Below are positions 8,804-15,788 of a stretch of DNA of 64,000 bases, piece by piece. How positions within the stretch are numbered: position 1 is the stretch's first letter; the number at the start of each line of letters is the position of its first letter. The stretch is from Paracoccus sp. N5. Lineage in GTDB: Bacteria; Pseudomonadota; Alphaproteobacteria; Rhodobacterales; Rhodobacteraceae. The stretch is from the NCBI RefSeq assembly GCF_000371965.1, contig NZ_AQUO01000001.1, positions 862,001 through 926,000 of the forward strand, read 5' to 3'. A program made the position numbers and the translations under genes. The notes under the pieces are model-generated. The model made no database searches and had not been told where the DNA came from. It worked only from the letters and a program-made list of their open reading frames with translations.

Positions 8804-8834
8804 ATTGTGCAAGCGCAGCAAACGGGCCATGTTA
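8804..8834 (+). promoter_or_regulatory. Candidate heat-shock sigma factor (RpoH-type) promoter for the DUF1127/CcsR transcript
   Basis: ATTGTG at 8804-8809 and GGCCATGTTA at 8825-8834 are separated by 15 bases, resembling the RpoH pattern (CTTGAA, 13-15 bases, CCCCATNT). In Rhodobacter sphaeroides the homologous locus is driven by RpoHI/RpoHII. The rest of the 354-bp gap (8566-8919) holds no gene. A second weaker match, TTGCAA then CCATGC, lies about 50 bases upstream. This is pattern matching by eye. Confidence 0.35.
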
Positions 8835-8919
8835 GCTCCAACAGCGCACCGGGGATCACCGCAAAAGCGAAAGCAAGCGAACCTCAACGCGCCATCCGCA
8901 AGACGAAAGAGTGTATGAA

Positions 8920-9147
8920 ATGGCTGTTCTCGATCTGATCCATAGCGGTTCGCACCGCAATGCCGCCGGTCACGGCGCGATCGCGACCTTCGTGGCCAAT
9001 GTCCGCGACAACATGGCCCGCCGGTCGGTATATCGCCAGACCCTGCGCGAGCTGAACCAACTGTCGAACCGCGACCTGGCCGACCTGGGCCTGAACCGCG
9101 GCGCGATCCGCGGCGTGGCTTACGAAGCCGCCTGGGGCGCGAAGTAA
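8920..9147 (+). CDS. ccaF1: Small DUF1127 protein, CcaF1-like
   Basis: This is a 75-aa protein (MAVLDLIHSGSHRN...) with the DUF1127/YjiS core of an Arg-rich helix: RQTLRELNQLSNRDLADLGLNRGAIRGVAYEA (core in two pieces, about residues 39-70). In R. sphaeroides the DUF1127 protein CcaF1 is cotranscribed with downstream CcsR RNAs and affects RNA turnover. The hairpin array starting 11 bases after this stop matches that arrangement. The ATG at 8920 is preferred; an in-frame GTG at 8911 would add three residues. The symbol is assigned by locus equivalence, not by measured orthology. Confidence 0.85.
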   Translation: MAVLDLIHSGSHRNAAGHGAIATFVANVRDNMARRSVYRQTLRELNQLSNRDLADLGLNRGAIRGVAYEAAWGAK

Positions 9148-9157
9148 GAATTCCGAC

Positions 9158-9231
9158 ACCCGACCCACTCCTCCTCCCTTGGGTCCGGGTTCAGGCGGCA
9201 TCCTCCCTCCTCCTCCCTAGAGGATGCCGCC
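9158..9231 (+). ncRNA. CcsR-like RNA unit 1
   Basis: Hairpin 1: ACCCGACCCA pairs with TGGGTC-C-GGGT (one bulged base), loop 9168-9179. Hairpin 2: GGCGGCATCCTC (9194-9205) pairs perfectly with GAGGATGCCGCC (9220-9231), loop motif 9207-9218. It begins 11 bases after the DUF1127 stop, so it would be released from that mRNA's 3' side by processing, as is known for the Rhodobacter homologues. Confidence 0.85.
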
Positions 9232-9244
9232 GCTCAGATAAGGT

Positions 9245-9313
9245 AAGACCCCTCCTCCTCCCTGGGTCTTGCTCTTAAGGCGGCTCCCCCTCCTCCTCCC
9301 TGGGGATGCCGCC
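9245..9313 (+). ncRNA. CcsR-like RNA unit 2
   Basis: Hairpin 3: AAGACCC (9245-9251) with GGGTCTT (9264-9270), 7 bp, loop 9252-9263. Hairpin 4: GGCGGCTCCCC (9279-9289) with GGGGATGCCGCC (9302-9313), one bulged T, loop 9290-9301. The first stem is short and AT-containing; the second is a long GGCGGC/GCCGCC stem, the recurring layout of this array. Confidence 0.85.
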
Positions 9314-9323
9314 ACCCCATACG

Positions 9324-9394
9324 GCGAAACCCCTCCTCCTCCCTGGGTTTCGCGGTTCCGGCGGCCGCCCCCTCCTCCTCCCTGGGGCGCCGCC
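9324..9394 (+). ncRNA. CcsR-like RNA unit 3
   Basis: Hairpin 5: GCGAAACCC (9324-9332) pairs perfectly with GGGTTTCGC (9345-9353), loop 9333-9344. Hairpin 6: GGCGGCCGCCCC (9360-9371) with GGGGCGCCGCC (9384-9394), one bulged C, loop 9372-9383. Confidence 0.85.
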
Positions 9395-9407
9395 ACACCG
9401 ATGCGGT

Positions 9408-9477
9408 CCGGCCCCTCCTCCTCCCTGGGCCTGGCTGTTCCGGCGGCGCCTCCCTCCTCCTCCCTGGAGGCGTCGCC
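9408..9477 (+). ncRNA. CcsR-like RNA unit 4
   Basis: Hairpin 7: CCGGCCC (9408-9414) with GGGCCTGG (9427-9434), one bulged T, loop 9415-9426. Hairpin 8: GGCGGCGCCTCC (9442-9453) with GGAGGCGTCGCC (9466-9477), 12 bp including one G-U pair, loop 9454-9465. Confidence 0.85.
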
Positions 9478-9485
9478 CAAAACTT

Positions 9486-9578
9486 CCGCCGCAAGGCGGG
9501 TTCGGATGCGACGGTCCCCTCCTCCTCCCTGGGACCGGATGCACGCGGTGATGGCCTCCTCCTCCCTGCCATTGCCGC
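9486..9578 (+). ncRNA. CcsR-like RNA unit 5, with an extra GCAA-tetraloop hairpin in front
   Basis: Hairpin 9: CGGTCCC (9512-9518) with GGGACCG (9531-9537), loop 9519-9530. Hairpin 10: GCGGTGATGGC (9545-9555) with GCCATTGCCGC (9568-9578), 11 bp including two G-U pairs, loop 9556-9567. Before it, CCGCC-GCAA-GGCGG (9486-9499) forms a small GNRA-capped hairpin with no anti-SD loop. It explains the wider gap between units 4 and 5 and could be a processing or pausing element. Confidence 0.8.
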
Positions 9579-9586
9579 ACCCCATA

Positions 9587-9660
9587 CGCGGCTCCTCCTC
9601 CTCCCTGGGCCAGCGTTGCGCGGCGGTGCCCCCTCCTCCTCCCTGGGTACCGCCGCTTTT
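9587..9660 (+). ncRNA. CcsR-like RNA unit 6 and array terminator
   Basis: Hairpin 11: CGCGGC (9587-9592) with GCC-A-GCG (9609-9615), the weakest stem. It has an enlarged loop with one additional CTC triplet (CTC x3 before CTCCCT; common motif 9595-9606). Hairpin 12: CGGCGGTGCCCC (9621-9632) with GGGTACCGCCG (9645-9655), one bulge and one wobble, loop 9633-9644, followed by CTTTTCATTT. This last stem plus T-run is the likely intrinsic terminator of the whole transcript. Confidence 0.82.
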
Positions 9661-9691
9661 CATTTGCGGCCCTTCGGTTTAAGCGCAGCGC

Positions 9692-10468
9692 ATGTTGTCC
9701 TATCAGCACGCCTATCACGCCGGGAACCTGGCCGACCTGCACAAGCACGCGCTGCTGGCGTCGATGCTGGACTACCTGACCGCCAAGCCGAAGCCGCTGA
9801 GCTATCTGGAAACCCACGCCGGGCGCGGGCTCTACGATCTCTCGGGTCCCGAATCGGCCCGCACGGGCGAGGCCGATGCCGGCATCACCCGCGCCCTGGC
9901 GCAGGACTGGCTGCCCGCCGGCCACCCGCTGCGCCAGGCGCTCGACCAGATCCGCGCCCTGCACGGCCCGCAGGCCTATCCCGGCTCGCCTCTGATCGCG
10001 CGGCATTTCCTGCGCCCCGAAGACGAGGCGCATCTGGCCGAGCTACACCCGGCCGAGCACGACGCCCTGGCCCGCGTCGCCGGCTTCGCGCATCTGCACC
10101 GGCAGGACGGGTTCCAAATGGCGAATGCGCTCTGCCCGCCGACACCGCGGCGCGGGCTGCTGCTGATCGACCCGAGCTATGAGGTGAAGGCCGATTACGC
10201 TTCCGTCCCGCGCCACATCGCCAAGATCGCGCGCAAATGGAACGTCGGCATCATCGCGCTGTGGTATCCGCTGCTGCTGGACGACCGCCAGCGCCCGATG
10301 GTCCAAGCCCTGCTGCGCGACCACCCCGAGGCGCTGCTGTCCGAGGTCCGCTTCCCGCCGGCCCGGCCGGGGCATGGGATGGTCGGCTCGGGCATGTTCG
10401 TGATCAATCCGCCCTATGGGCTGGCGGATGAGGCGGGACGGTTGGGGGAATTATACGCGCGGCTGTAA
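9692..10468 (+). CDS. rlmJ: 23S rRNA (adenine(2030)-N6)-methyltransferase RlmJ
   Basis: RlmJ uses S-adenosylmethionine to methylate A2030 of 23S rRNA. The 258-aa protein starts MLSYQHAYHAGNLADLHKHA, the family's hallmark N-terminus, followed by YLETHAGRGLYDL (about residues 49-61). The catalytic motif here reads DPSYEVKADY (about 161-170), a DPPY-type N6-adenine methylase site with Ser for the second Pro. It lies 32 bases after the hairpin array's T-run. The upstream ribosome-binding site is weak. Confidence 0.93.
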   Translation: MLSYQHAYHAGNLADLHKHALLASMLDYLTAKPKPLSYLETHAGRGLYDLSGPESARTGEADAGITRALAQDWLPAGHPLRQALDQIRALHGPQAYPGSPLIARHFLRPEDEAHLAELHPAEHDALARVAGFAHLHRQDGFQMANALCPPTPRRGLLLIDPSYEVKADYASVPRHIAKIARKWNVGIIALWYPLLLDDRQRPMVQALLRDHPEALLSEVRFPPARPGHGMVGSGMFVINPPYGLADEAGRLGELYARL

Positions 10469-10669
10469 GATGTGGCCGTTGATGGTCCCGCCGACGACAG
10501 GCTGCTGCAATTCACGCATTGCGGGATGACCGTCGCCTGCGCAGCTCCGTTCTCTCGAGTGAGCTCATCACGGAAGCGGTATGTCATGAGGGCGCCGCCG
10601 ATCGCCAGTGCAGTCCTTGGCGGGTTCCGACGCCTCCTGCCCCCAGGCGACGTGACCAATCCGACGAGT

Positions 10670-11290
10670 CTACCCCGCCAGCGCCGCCGCCAGCCGCCTG
10701 TCCATCTCATCCTCCGGGCCGTCCGCCCAAGGCCTAAACCGCAATCGAAACGCCGCCAGCGCCTCCGGCCCCAAGGAATAGCCGATCCAGGTCAGGCTGT
10801 CGGCCAGGGGCAGGTCCGCACCCGGCGCGAAAGGCCAGACCGCCAACCCCTGCAAGCCCAGCCGGCGCCAGTCGAAGCGTGGGCCGGGGTCGATCTTGCG
10901 GTCGGGCGCCATGTCGGAATGGGCGATCACGCCCGCGGGCCCGATGTCCCAGCGCGCCATGATGCCGCGCAGCAAGTGCTCCAGCGCCGCCATCTGCGGC
11001 TCGGGAAAGGGCCGGTCGCCGGGATTGACCAGCTCGATGCCGATGCTGCGCGAGTTCACATCGTCCAAGCCCCGCCAACGGCCGGCGCCGGCGTGCCAGG
11101 CGCGGCGATCCTCGGGCACCAGCGATTCGACCCGCCCGTCCTCATGCACCAGCCAATGCGCGCTGACCTCGGCCTCGGGGTCGCAAAGCCGGGCGCGGGC
11201 CGAGGCGCCATCCGCCATGCCGGTGTAATGCAACACAACCAGCGACGGGGCCTGCCCGCGCCGGTCGCCGTGATTGGGCGACGGGCTCAA
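10670..11290 (-). CDS. ampD: N-acetylmuramoyl-L-alanine amidase (AmpD/Amidase_2 family)
   Basis: Zinc amidases of this family cleave the MurNAc-L-Ala bond in peptidoglycan or anhydro-muropeptides. Zinc ligands are visible: His in VVLHYTGM, His in VIAHSDMAPDRKIDPGP and Asp in the same segment. The region has no ATG upstream of the domain. The best start is TTG at 11290, overlapping the upstream lipoprotein stop by four bases (TTGA), giving 206 aa with no signal peptide. That suits a cytoplasmic AmpD-like recycling enzyme. The longer frame to 11929 runs through the lipoprotein gene and is rejected. Between rlmJ and this gene (10469-10669) I see nothing. Confidence 0.82.
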   Translation of the reverse strand: MSPSPNHGDRRGQAPSLVVLHYTGMADGASARARLCDPEAEVSAHWLVHEDGRVESLVPEDRRAWHAGAGRWRGLDDVNSRSIGIELVNPGDRPFPEPQMAALEHLLRGIMARWDIGPAGVIAHSDMAPDRKIDPGPRFDWRRLGLQGLAVWPFAPGADLPLADSLTWIGYSLGPEALAAFRLRFRPWADGPEDEMDRRLAAALAG

Positions 11291-11847
11291 AGCCGGGGTT
11301 GGCGATAGGGGCGCGGATCCCAGCCGCAGACGAAACCGTCGCCGTCCGGGTCCAGCCCGCGCGGGTCGATCACCGGCCCGCCCGCGGCGATGAAGGCGGT
11401 CTGCGCCGCGTTCACGCTGGGGAACGCCAGGCAGGCCCGCGCCGCCGCATTGGCCGAAACCCCCGCGCGCGGGTATTTGGTCTGGCCCGGATTCTGGCTT
11501 TCCTGACGCGCATAGCGCACCAGCACCGGCGTCGCACCGCTGGCCGCAACCGGCGCCGCCGCGACGGGCCGGGCCGTCACCGGCCGGGTCGTCACGGTCA
11601 CCGTGCCCGGCTGCTTCGCCGGCACGCCGGCAATCTCGGCGGCGGTCGGCGCCTTGGCCGGCAATTGCACCGGGATCGCGTCCGGCACCGGTCCCCGGCC
11701 ATGCAGGGCGACCTCGCGCTTCTGCAGGTAATCCGCATAGGCCGAGCCGTTGTGCATGGCGCTGTAATTCGGATTCCAGCCGGCGTTCTCGCCGCAGGCG
11801 GCCAGCGCCAGCAGCGGGGCAACAGCCAGCAGGGACAGGTTCCGCAT
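11287..11847 (-). CDS. Lipoprotein with C-terminal excalibur calcium-binding domain
   Basis: The 186-aa protein starts MRNLSLLAVAPLLALAACGEN with a lipobox LAAC (Cys18), so it should be lipid-anchored after export. The middle is Pro/Ala/Thr-rich (about residues 65-110). The C-terminus has the excalibur signature DPDGDGFVCGWDP after an ARACLAF Cys-containing segment. Excalibur domains resemble a single Ca-binding loop and occur on surface proteins of unknown role. Ribosome-binding site GGGAGAAAG precedes ATG 11847. Its stop overlaps the amidase start, which suggests envelope function. Confidence 0.78.
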   Translation of the reverse strand: MRNLSLLAVAPLLALAACGENAGWNPNYSAMHNGSAYADYLQKREVALHGRGPVPDAIPVQLPAKAPTAAEIAGVPAKQPGTVTVTTRPVTARPVAAAPVAASGATPVLVRYARQESQNPGQTKYPRAGVSANAAARACLAFPSVNAAQTAFIAAGGPVIDPRGLDPDGDGFVCGWDPRPYRQPRL

Positions 11848-11870
11848 CGCTTTCTCCCGTGAAAGGCCGG

Positions 11871-13352
11871 TCACCACCAGCGCGAGGGTTTCGCCGTGAA
11901 GCCTGCCGCAGATTCGAGGCTTTGTGCAAGGTTCAACAGGTTGCCCTCGTCCCAGGGCCGGCCGATCAGCTGCATGCCCAGCGGCAGGCCCTGCCGGTCC
12001 AGCCCGACCGGGACCGAGATCCCGGGCAGCCCGGCCAGGTTGACGGTCACGGTGAAGACGTCGTTGAGATACATCTCGACCGGGTCCTTGCACGCCATCT
12101 CGCCCAGGCCGAAGGCGGCGCTGGGGGTGGCCGGGGTCAGGATGGCGTCGACGCCCGCCGCGAAGGCCTGGTCGAAGTCGCGCTTGATGAGCGCGCGCAC
12201 CTTGCGGGCGCGGTTGTAATAGGCGTCGTAGAAGCCCGCCGACAGCACATAGGTGCCGATCATCACCCGGCGCTGCACCTCGGGGCCGAAGCCCTCGGCG
12301 CGGGTCTTTTCATACATCTCGACGACGCCGTCGCCCGCGCCCAGCTTGGCGCGGCGGCCGTAGCGCACGCCGTCATAGCGCGCGAGATTCGACGACGCCT
12401 CGGCCGGTGCAATGACATAATACGCAGGCAGCGCATATTTCGTATGCGGCAGGCTGATGTCCACAACCTCTGCGCCGGCATCGCGCAGCATCTCGGTCGC
12501 TTGGTGCCAAAGCGCGTCGATCTCGGCCGACAGCCCCTCGACGCGGTATTCGCGCGGAATGCCGATCTTCTTGCCGCGAATGTCGCCGGTCAGCGCCGCC
12601 TCGTAATCCGGCACCGCGCGTTCGGCGCTGGTCGAATCCTTGGGGTCGACCGAGGCCATGGCGCCCAGCATGATCGCCGCGTCGCGCACGGTCTTGGTCA
12701 TCGGCCCGGCCTGATCCAGCGAGCTGGCAAAGGCGATCACGCCCCAGCGGCTGACGCGGCCATAGGTCGGCTTCAGCCCGACCGTGCCGGTAAAGGCCGC
12801 CGGCTGGCGGATCGAGCCGCCGGTATCGGTGCCGGTCGCGGCCAGGCACAGGTCCGCCGCCACCGCCGCCGCCGAGCCGCCGGACGAGCCGCCGGGCGTC
12901 AGCTGCCGGTCGTCGATCTTCCACGGGCTGACCACCGGCCCATAACAGGCGCTTTCGTTCGAGGAGCCCATGGCGAATTCGTCCATGCTGAGCTTGCCCA
13001 GCATGACCGCGCCCGCGTCCCACAGGTTCTGCGTCACCGTCGATTCATATTGCGGCAGGAAACCGTCGAGGATCCGGCTCGCCGCTTGCGAGGGCACGTC
13101 CCTGGTGCAGAACAGGTCCTTGATGCCCAGCGGAATGCCGCACATCGCCGGCGCGTCGCCAGCCGCGATGCGGCTGTCGGCGGCGGCGGCCATCTCGCGC
13201 GCACGCTCGGGGGTGTTGTGGACAAAGGCGTTCAGCGCCCCCGCCCCCTCGATGGCCGAAAGGCAGGCCTCGGTCAGCTCGAGGCTGGTGAAATCGCCCT
13301 TGCGCAGCCCGTCGCGGGCGCTCGCAATGGTCAGCCGGTTCAGATCGCTCAT
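11871..13352 (-). CDS. gatA: Aspartyl/glutamyl-tRNA amidotransferase subunit A
   Basis: GatA is the glutaminase subunit of GatCAB, which converts misacylated Glu-tRNA(Gln) and/or Asp-tRNA(Asn) to the amidated forms. The 493-aa protein has the amidase-signature triad: Lys in GIPLGIKDLF (about residue 79), and two Ser in the Gly/Ser run PGGSSGGSAAAVAA and TGGSIRQPA. Start ATG 13352 overlaps the gatC stop as ATGA. gatB is not in the window. An extended frame to 13688 passes through gatC and is rejected. Confidence 0.96.
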   Translation of the reverse strand: MSDLNRLTIASARDGLRKGDFTSLELTEACLSAIEGAGALNAFVHNTPERAREMAAAADSRIAAGDAPAMCGIPLGIKDLFCTRDVPSQAASRILDGFLPQYESTVTQNLWDAGAVMLGKLSMDEFAMGSSNESACYGPVVSPWKIDDRQLTPGGSSGGSAAAVAADLCLAATGTDTGGSIRQPAAFTGTVGLKPTYGRVSRWGVIAFASSLDQAGPMTKTVRDAAIMLGAMASVDPKDSTSAERAVPDYEAALTGDIRGKKIGIPREYRVEGLSAEIDALWHQATEMLRDAGAEVVDISLPHTKYALPAYYVIAPAEASSNLARYDGVRYGRRAKLGAGDGVVEMYEKTRAEGFGPEVQRRVMIGTYVLSAGFYDAYYNRARKVRALIKRDFDQAFAAGVDAILTPATPSAAFGLGEMACKDPVEMYLNDVFTVTVNLAGLPGISVPVGLDRQGLPLGMQLIGRPWDEGNLLNLAQSLESAAGFTAKPSRWW

Positions 13353-13636
13353 TCCACCACCTTCGGCACGGCAAAGAAGCCCTCGCGCGCGTCGGGGGCG
13401 TTTTTCAGGATCAGCGCCTGGATCTCGCCGTCGGTGACAACATCCTCGCGCCGCTTCAGCCGCATCGGCTCGACCCCGGTCATCGGCTCGACGCCCGCGA
13501 CATCGACCTCGTTCAGCTGTTCCATGAAATGCAGGATGCCGTTCAGCTCCTGCGCCAATGCGGGCAGGTCGGCGTCCTTGACCGCAATCCGCGCCAGATG
13601 CGCGACCTTGCGGGCCTCGTCCTCGGTGATCGCCAT
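13349..13636 (-). CDS. gatC: Aspartyl/glutamyl-tRNA amidotransferase subunit C
   Basis: GatC is the small belt-like subunit that stabilises GatA on GatB. The 95-aa sequence starts MAITEDEARKVAHLARIAV, the standard N-terminus, and ends with the segment DAREGFFAVPKVVE that contacts GatA. AAAGGAG precedes ATG 13636 by six bases. It is translationally coupled to gatA. Confidence 0.95.
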   Translation of the reverse strand: MAITEDEARKVAHLARIAVKDADLPALAQELNGILHFMEQLNEVDVAGVEPMTGVEPMRLKRREDVVTDGEIQALILKNAPDAREGFFAVPKVVE

Positions 13637-13762
13637 GGGGGCTCCTTTCGCTTGGGGCGGGTTTACCGCCGCGACCGGAAGGGGGCAAGCGCCGCGCGGC
13701 GGAACTTTACGCGCAGGCGCGGGCTTGGCAGGATGCGCCGACGCAGCAGAAGGAACCCGCGC

Positions 13763-14455
13763 ATGAAACTGACCTGGCTTGGCCATTCCGGCTTTCGGCT
13801 TGAAATCGAGCAGGCGGTGATCCTGATCGACCCCTGGCTGTCGGGCAACCCGATGTTCCCGGACGAAAAGCGCGCCGAGGCCGTCGCCGGGGCGACCCAT
13901 ATCCTGGTCACGCATGGCCATGGCGACCATACCGGCGACGCGCTGGCCATCGCGAAAGAGCTGAAGATCCCGGTCGCCGGCATCTACGACCTGATCTCGA
14001 CCTGGCAGACGCATCAGGGGATCGAGGGCATCGGCTACAACAAGGGCGGCACCGTCGATCTGGGCGGGGCCAAAGTGACGATGGTGAACGCCAGCCACTC
14101 CTCCTCGATCGAGGGCAACGAGGGCCCGATCTATGCCGGCCACGAATCGGGCTACATGATCGCGGGCGAGGGCCATGTCATCTATGTCTCGGGCGATACC
14201 GACATCATGGCCGACATGGGCTGGATGGGCGAATATCACCGGCCCGACATCGGCATCCTTTGCGCCGGCGGGCATTTCACCATGGACATGGACCGCGCGG
14301 CCTGGGCGGCGCGGAAGTATTTCGACTTCAAGACGGTGATCCCCTGCCATTACAAGACCTTCCCGCTGCTGGCGCAGGATGCCGAGCCGCTGAAGCGCGG
14401 CCTGCCCGGCGTGCAGGTGATCGAGCCCGAGGTGATGGTGCCGATCAGTCTCTAG
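13763..14455 (+). CDS. UPF0173 metal-dependent hydrolase (metallo-beta-lactamase fold)
   Basis: The 230-aa protein begins MKLTWLGHSGFRLE, as UPF0173 members do. It has the metal-binding THGHGDHTGD motif (about residues 51-60), a later VSGDTD metal ligand and the terminal PCHYKTFPLL His. The family is close to zinc hydrolases such as UlaG, but its physiological substrate is not established. It is transcribed opposite to its neighbours. Its stop codon overlaps the convergent DUF1989 stop within a shared CTAG at 14452-14455. Confidence 0.9.
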   Translation: MKLTWLGHSGFRLEIEQAVILIDPWLSGNPMFPDEKRAEAVAGATHILVTHGHGDHTGDALAIAKELKIPVAGIYDLISTWQTHQGIEGIGYNKGGTVDLGGAKVTMVNASHSSSIEGNEGPIYAGHESGYMIAGEGHVIYVSGDTDIMADMGWMGEYHRPDIGILCAGGHFTMDMDRAAWAARKYFDFKTVIPCHYKTFPLLAQDAEPLKRGLPGVQVIEPEVMVPISL

Positions 14456-15288
14456 GGCCAGCGATAGCCGCTGGGAGCGGGTTGCGGCCGCGCGGCCGGC
14501 CCCTGCGGCGCAAAGATCTCGACCAGCAGCGGATGGCAGCGGGCGGCGTCGCTGGAATGCTCGGCACTGCAATCGCCGCCCGGGCAGGCCGAGAGGCCGC
14601 CGATCAGGTCGATCTCGGCGTGGAATTCGATGTAGTCGCCCGGCCGCACCGGGCTCGCCTTCATGAAATACTGCCCGGTGTCGCGGGTGAAGCCGGTGCA
14701 CATGAAGACGTTCAGCACGTCATGCACCAGCGGCTCGGCCGCCGCGCGGTCCAGCCCCAATGCGTCCATCAGCGCATGGGTCAGGTTCGAGTGGCAGCAA
14801 TGGTGGTAATGCTGCCCGCCGCTCAGCAGGTGATGGGTATAGGGGTCGCAGCGGGTGCCGATCACGTCATGGACCGAGCCGCCATGCTCGTCGATACCAT
14901 ACCATTCCAGCGTATCCTCGACCACCGTGGCCATTGGCCGCAGCCAGGGGAACAAGGACCACAGCCGGTCGCCCCGCGTCAGATGCGTGCCGTGCAGGGC
15001 GCGGGTCTTGCCGGAGTAGAACCGCTCGTGCGGATCGGCCGCGGACCACAGGTTCAGATCGCCGACCTGCGGCCCCTCGACGCTGGTCACGCGAAAGAAA
15101 TGCCCGGCCGGCACGCGGAAACAGCGCGCCTCGCGGGCGGGGACCAGGCATTCGCCGGTCTTGCGCGCCAGGCGCCGCGCCTCGGCCAGCGCGGCAAGAT
15201 CGGGATCGGGCAGGGTATGGTTCGGATAGCAGATGACCGGCGCGATGGCCCGGCGTTCGGCGGCGTCCTGGGGGATGTTCTGGTTCAT
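14452..15288 (-). CDS. DUF1989 / urea carboxylase-associated family protein
   Basis: The 278-aa protein contains the conserved DUF1989 stretch: EARCFRVPAGHFFRVTSVEGPQVGDLNLW in overlapping pieces (about residues 52-80), FLSGKT-like YSGKTRALHGTHLTRGDRLW, the RCDPYTH motif, a His/Cys-rich HYHHCCHSNL and NVFMCTGFTRDTGQYF. Members are encoded near urea carboxylase or transporters in other bacteria, but no such gene is here. His/Cys residues suggest a metal site, which is inference. It ends in the CTAG shared with the UPF0173 gene. Confidence 0.85.
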   Translation of the reverse strand: MNQNIPQDAAERRAIAPVICYPNHTLPDPDLAALAEARRLARKTGECLVPAREARCFRVPAGHFFRVTSVEGPQVGDLNLWSAADPHERFYSGKTRALHGTHLTRGDRLWSLFPWLRPMATVVEDTLEWYGIDEHGGSVHDVIGTRCDPYTHHLLSGGQHYHHCCHSNLTHALMDALGLDRAAAEPLVHDVLNVFMCTGFTRDTGQYFMKASPVRPGDYIEFHAEIDLIGGLSACPGGDCSAEHSSDAARCHPLLVEIFAPQGPAARPQPAPSGYRWP

Positions 15289-15357
15289 GGCCGGATGCTA
15301 AGCCCGCAAGCCGCCCCCGCGCAAGCGCCGCCCCGGCGACAGGGCGCGCGGCCGGAT

Positions 15358-15409
15358 GGGTATTTGGGAAACGGTGAAGCCCATCACCTTCTCTGTTTTC
15401 CAAATACCC
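15358..15409. repeat. Dispersed palindromic repeat, family A copy 1
   Basis: GGGTATTTGG (15358-15367) and CCAAATACCC (15400-15409) form perfect 10-bp arms extended by GAAAC/GTTTT pairs. The right part, CCTTCTCTGTTTTCCAAATACCC at 15387-15409, recurs as an identical 23-base string at 43497-43519. It lies between the DUF1989 start and the 54-aa gene's stop, so it may also act as that gene's terminator. Confidence 0.8.
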
Positions 15410-15493
15410 CTGCGGCGGTGCGGCGGGGGCCGGACAGAGGAAAGCGCGGCCGCAAAGCCGCGCCAAAAGGCCCCGAAGGGCAGGCGCCCGTTC

Positions 15494-15658
15494 TCAGGCG
15501 GCGAGACGAGGCTCGGCAGCTTCCAGCGGCATCGGATCAAAGCTGAAATAACCGAACATCTGTTCCAGGACCGCCAGCCCCTGCACGTCGGTCCTGGTCT
15601 TGGCTTGCAGGACGGACAGTTTGGCCGGCTTCTTGCTGGTTTCGGCTTGGGTTTTCAT
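15494..15658 (-). CDS. Conserved-looking 54-aa hypothetical protein
   Basis: A short frame from ATG 15658 is preceded by CGGAGAC eight bases upstream, a good ribosome-binding site. The product starts MKTQAETSKKPAKLSVLQ and ends PMPLEAAEPRLAA. It is basic at the N-terminus and has a short hydrophobic-aromatic patch (LEQMFGYFSF, about residues 31-40), with no signal peptide or membrane span. I do not recognise a domain. Its codon use resembles the neighbours, and the clean start and stop argue for a real gene just after the sdh operon terminator. Confidence 0.6.
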   Translation of the reverse strand: MKTQAETSKKPAKLSVLQAKTRTDVQGLAVLEQMFGYFSFDPMPLEAAEPRLAA

Positions 15659-15696
15659 CTGTAGTCTCCGGGTCGATCATTGCATTCTCCCCGGCT

Positions 15697-15744
15697 GAAA
15701 AGATAACGCCGCGCTGCAGAAAAATAAACCTCTGCGACGCGGCG
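15697..15744 (-). terminator. Intrinsic terminator of the sdh operon
   Basis: ACGCCGCGCTGCAG (15705-15718) and CTGCGACGCGGCGT (15731-15744) pair over 14 positions with two mismatches. On the minus strand the stem is followed by TATCTTTTC. It lies 45 bases past the sdhB stop, between sdhB and the 54-aa gene. Confidence 0.65.
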
Positions 15745-15788
15745 TAACTGCGTGTGCCACGGTATACCGGCCATGTCCCCCGTGCAGG

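Larger units (their letters stand above)
9158..9660 (+). repeat. Tandem array of twelve anti-Shine-Dalgarno hairpins (six CcsR/cuckoo RNA units)
   Basis: Twelve copies of CTCCTCCTCCCT start at 9168, 9207, 9252, 9290, 9333, 9372, 9415, 9454, 9519, 9556, 9595 and 9633. Each is the loop of a stem whose arms differ from copy to copy but still pair. Loops come in pairs 37-39 bases apart, and pairs recur about every 76-104 bases. Changing stems with a fixed loop means the structure and loop are selected at RNA level. The loop is complementary to Shine-Dalgarno sequences. The last stem is followed by TTTT. Known R. sphaeroides CcsR1-4 have the same two-loop design after the same gene. Confidence 0.92.

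Noticed and set aside
9158..9660. CRISPR array
   Set aside because: Repeats are only 12 bases, the variable parts are self-complementary stems rather than spacers, and no cas genes are near.
9217..10033. Gly/Arg-rich minus-strand and Pro/Ser-rich plus-strand frames across the hairpin array
   Set aside because: They consist of translated CTCCTCCTCCCT repeats. The compensating stem changes show selection on RNA structure, not protein.
10469..10669. Transposase-like remnant between rlmJ and the amidase
   Set aside because: A minus-strand phrase looked vaguely protein-like, but I could not match it to any family, and the gap is only 200 bp.
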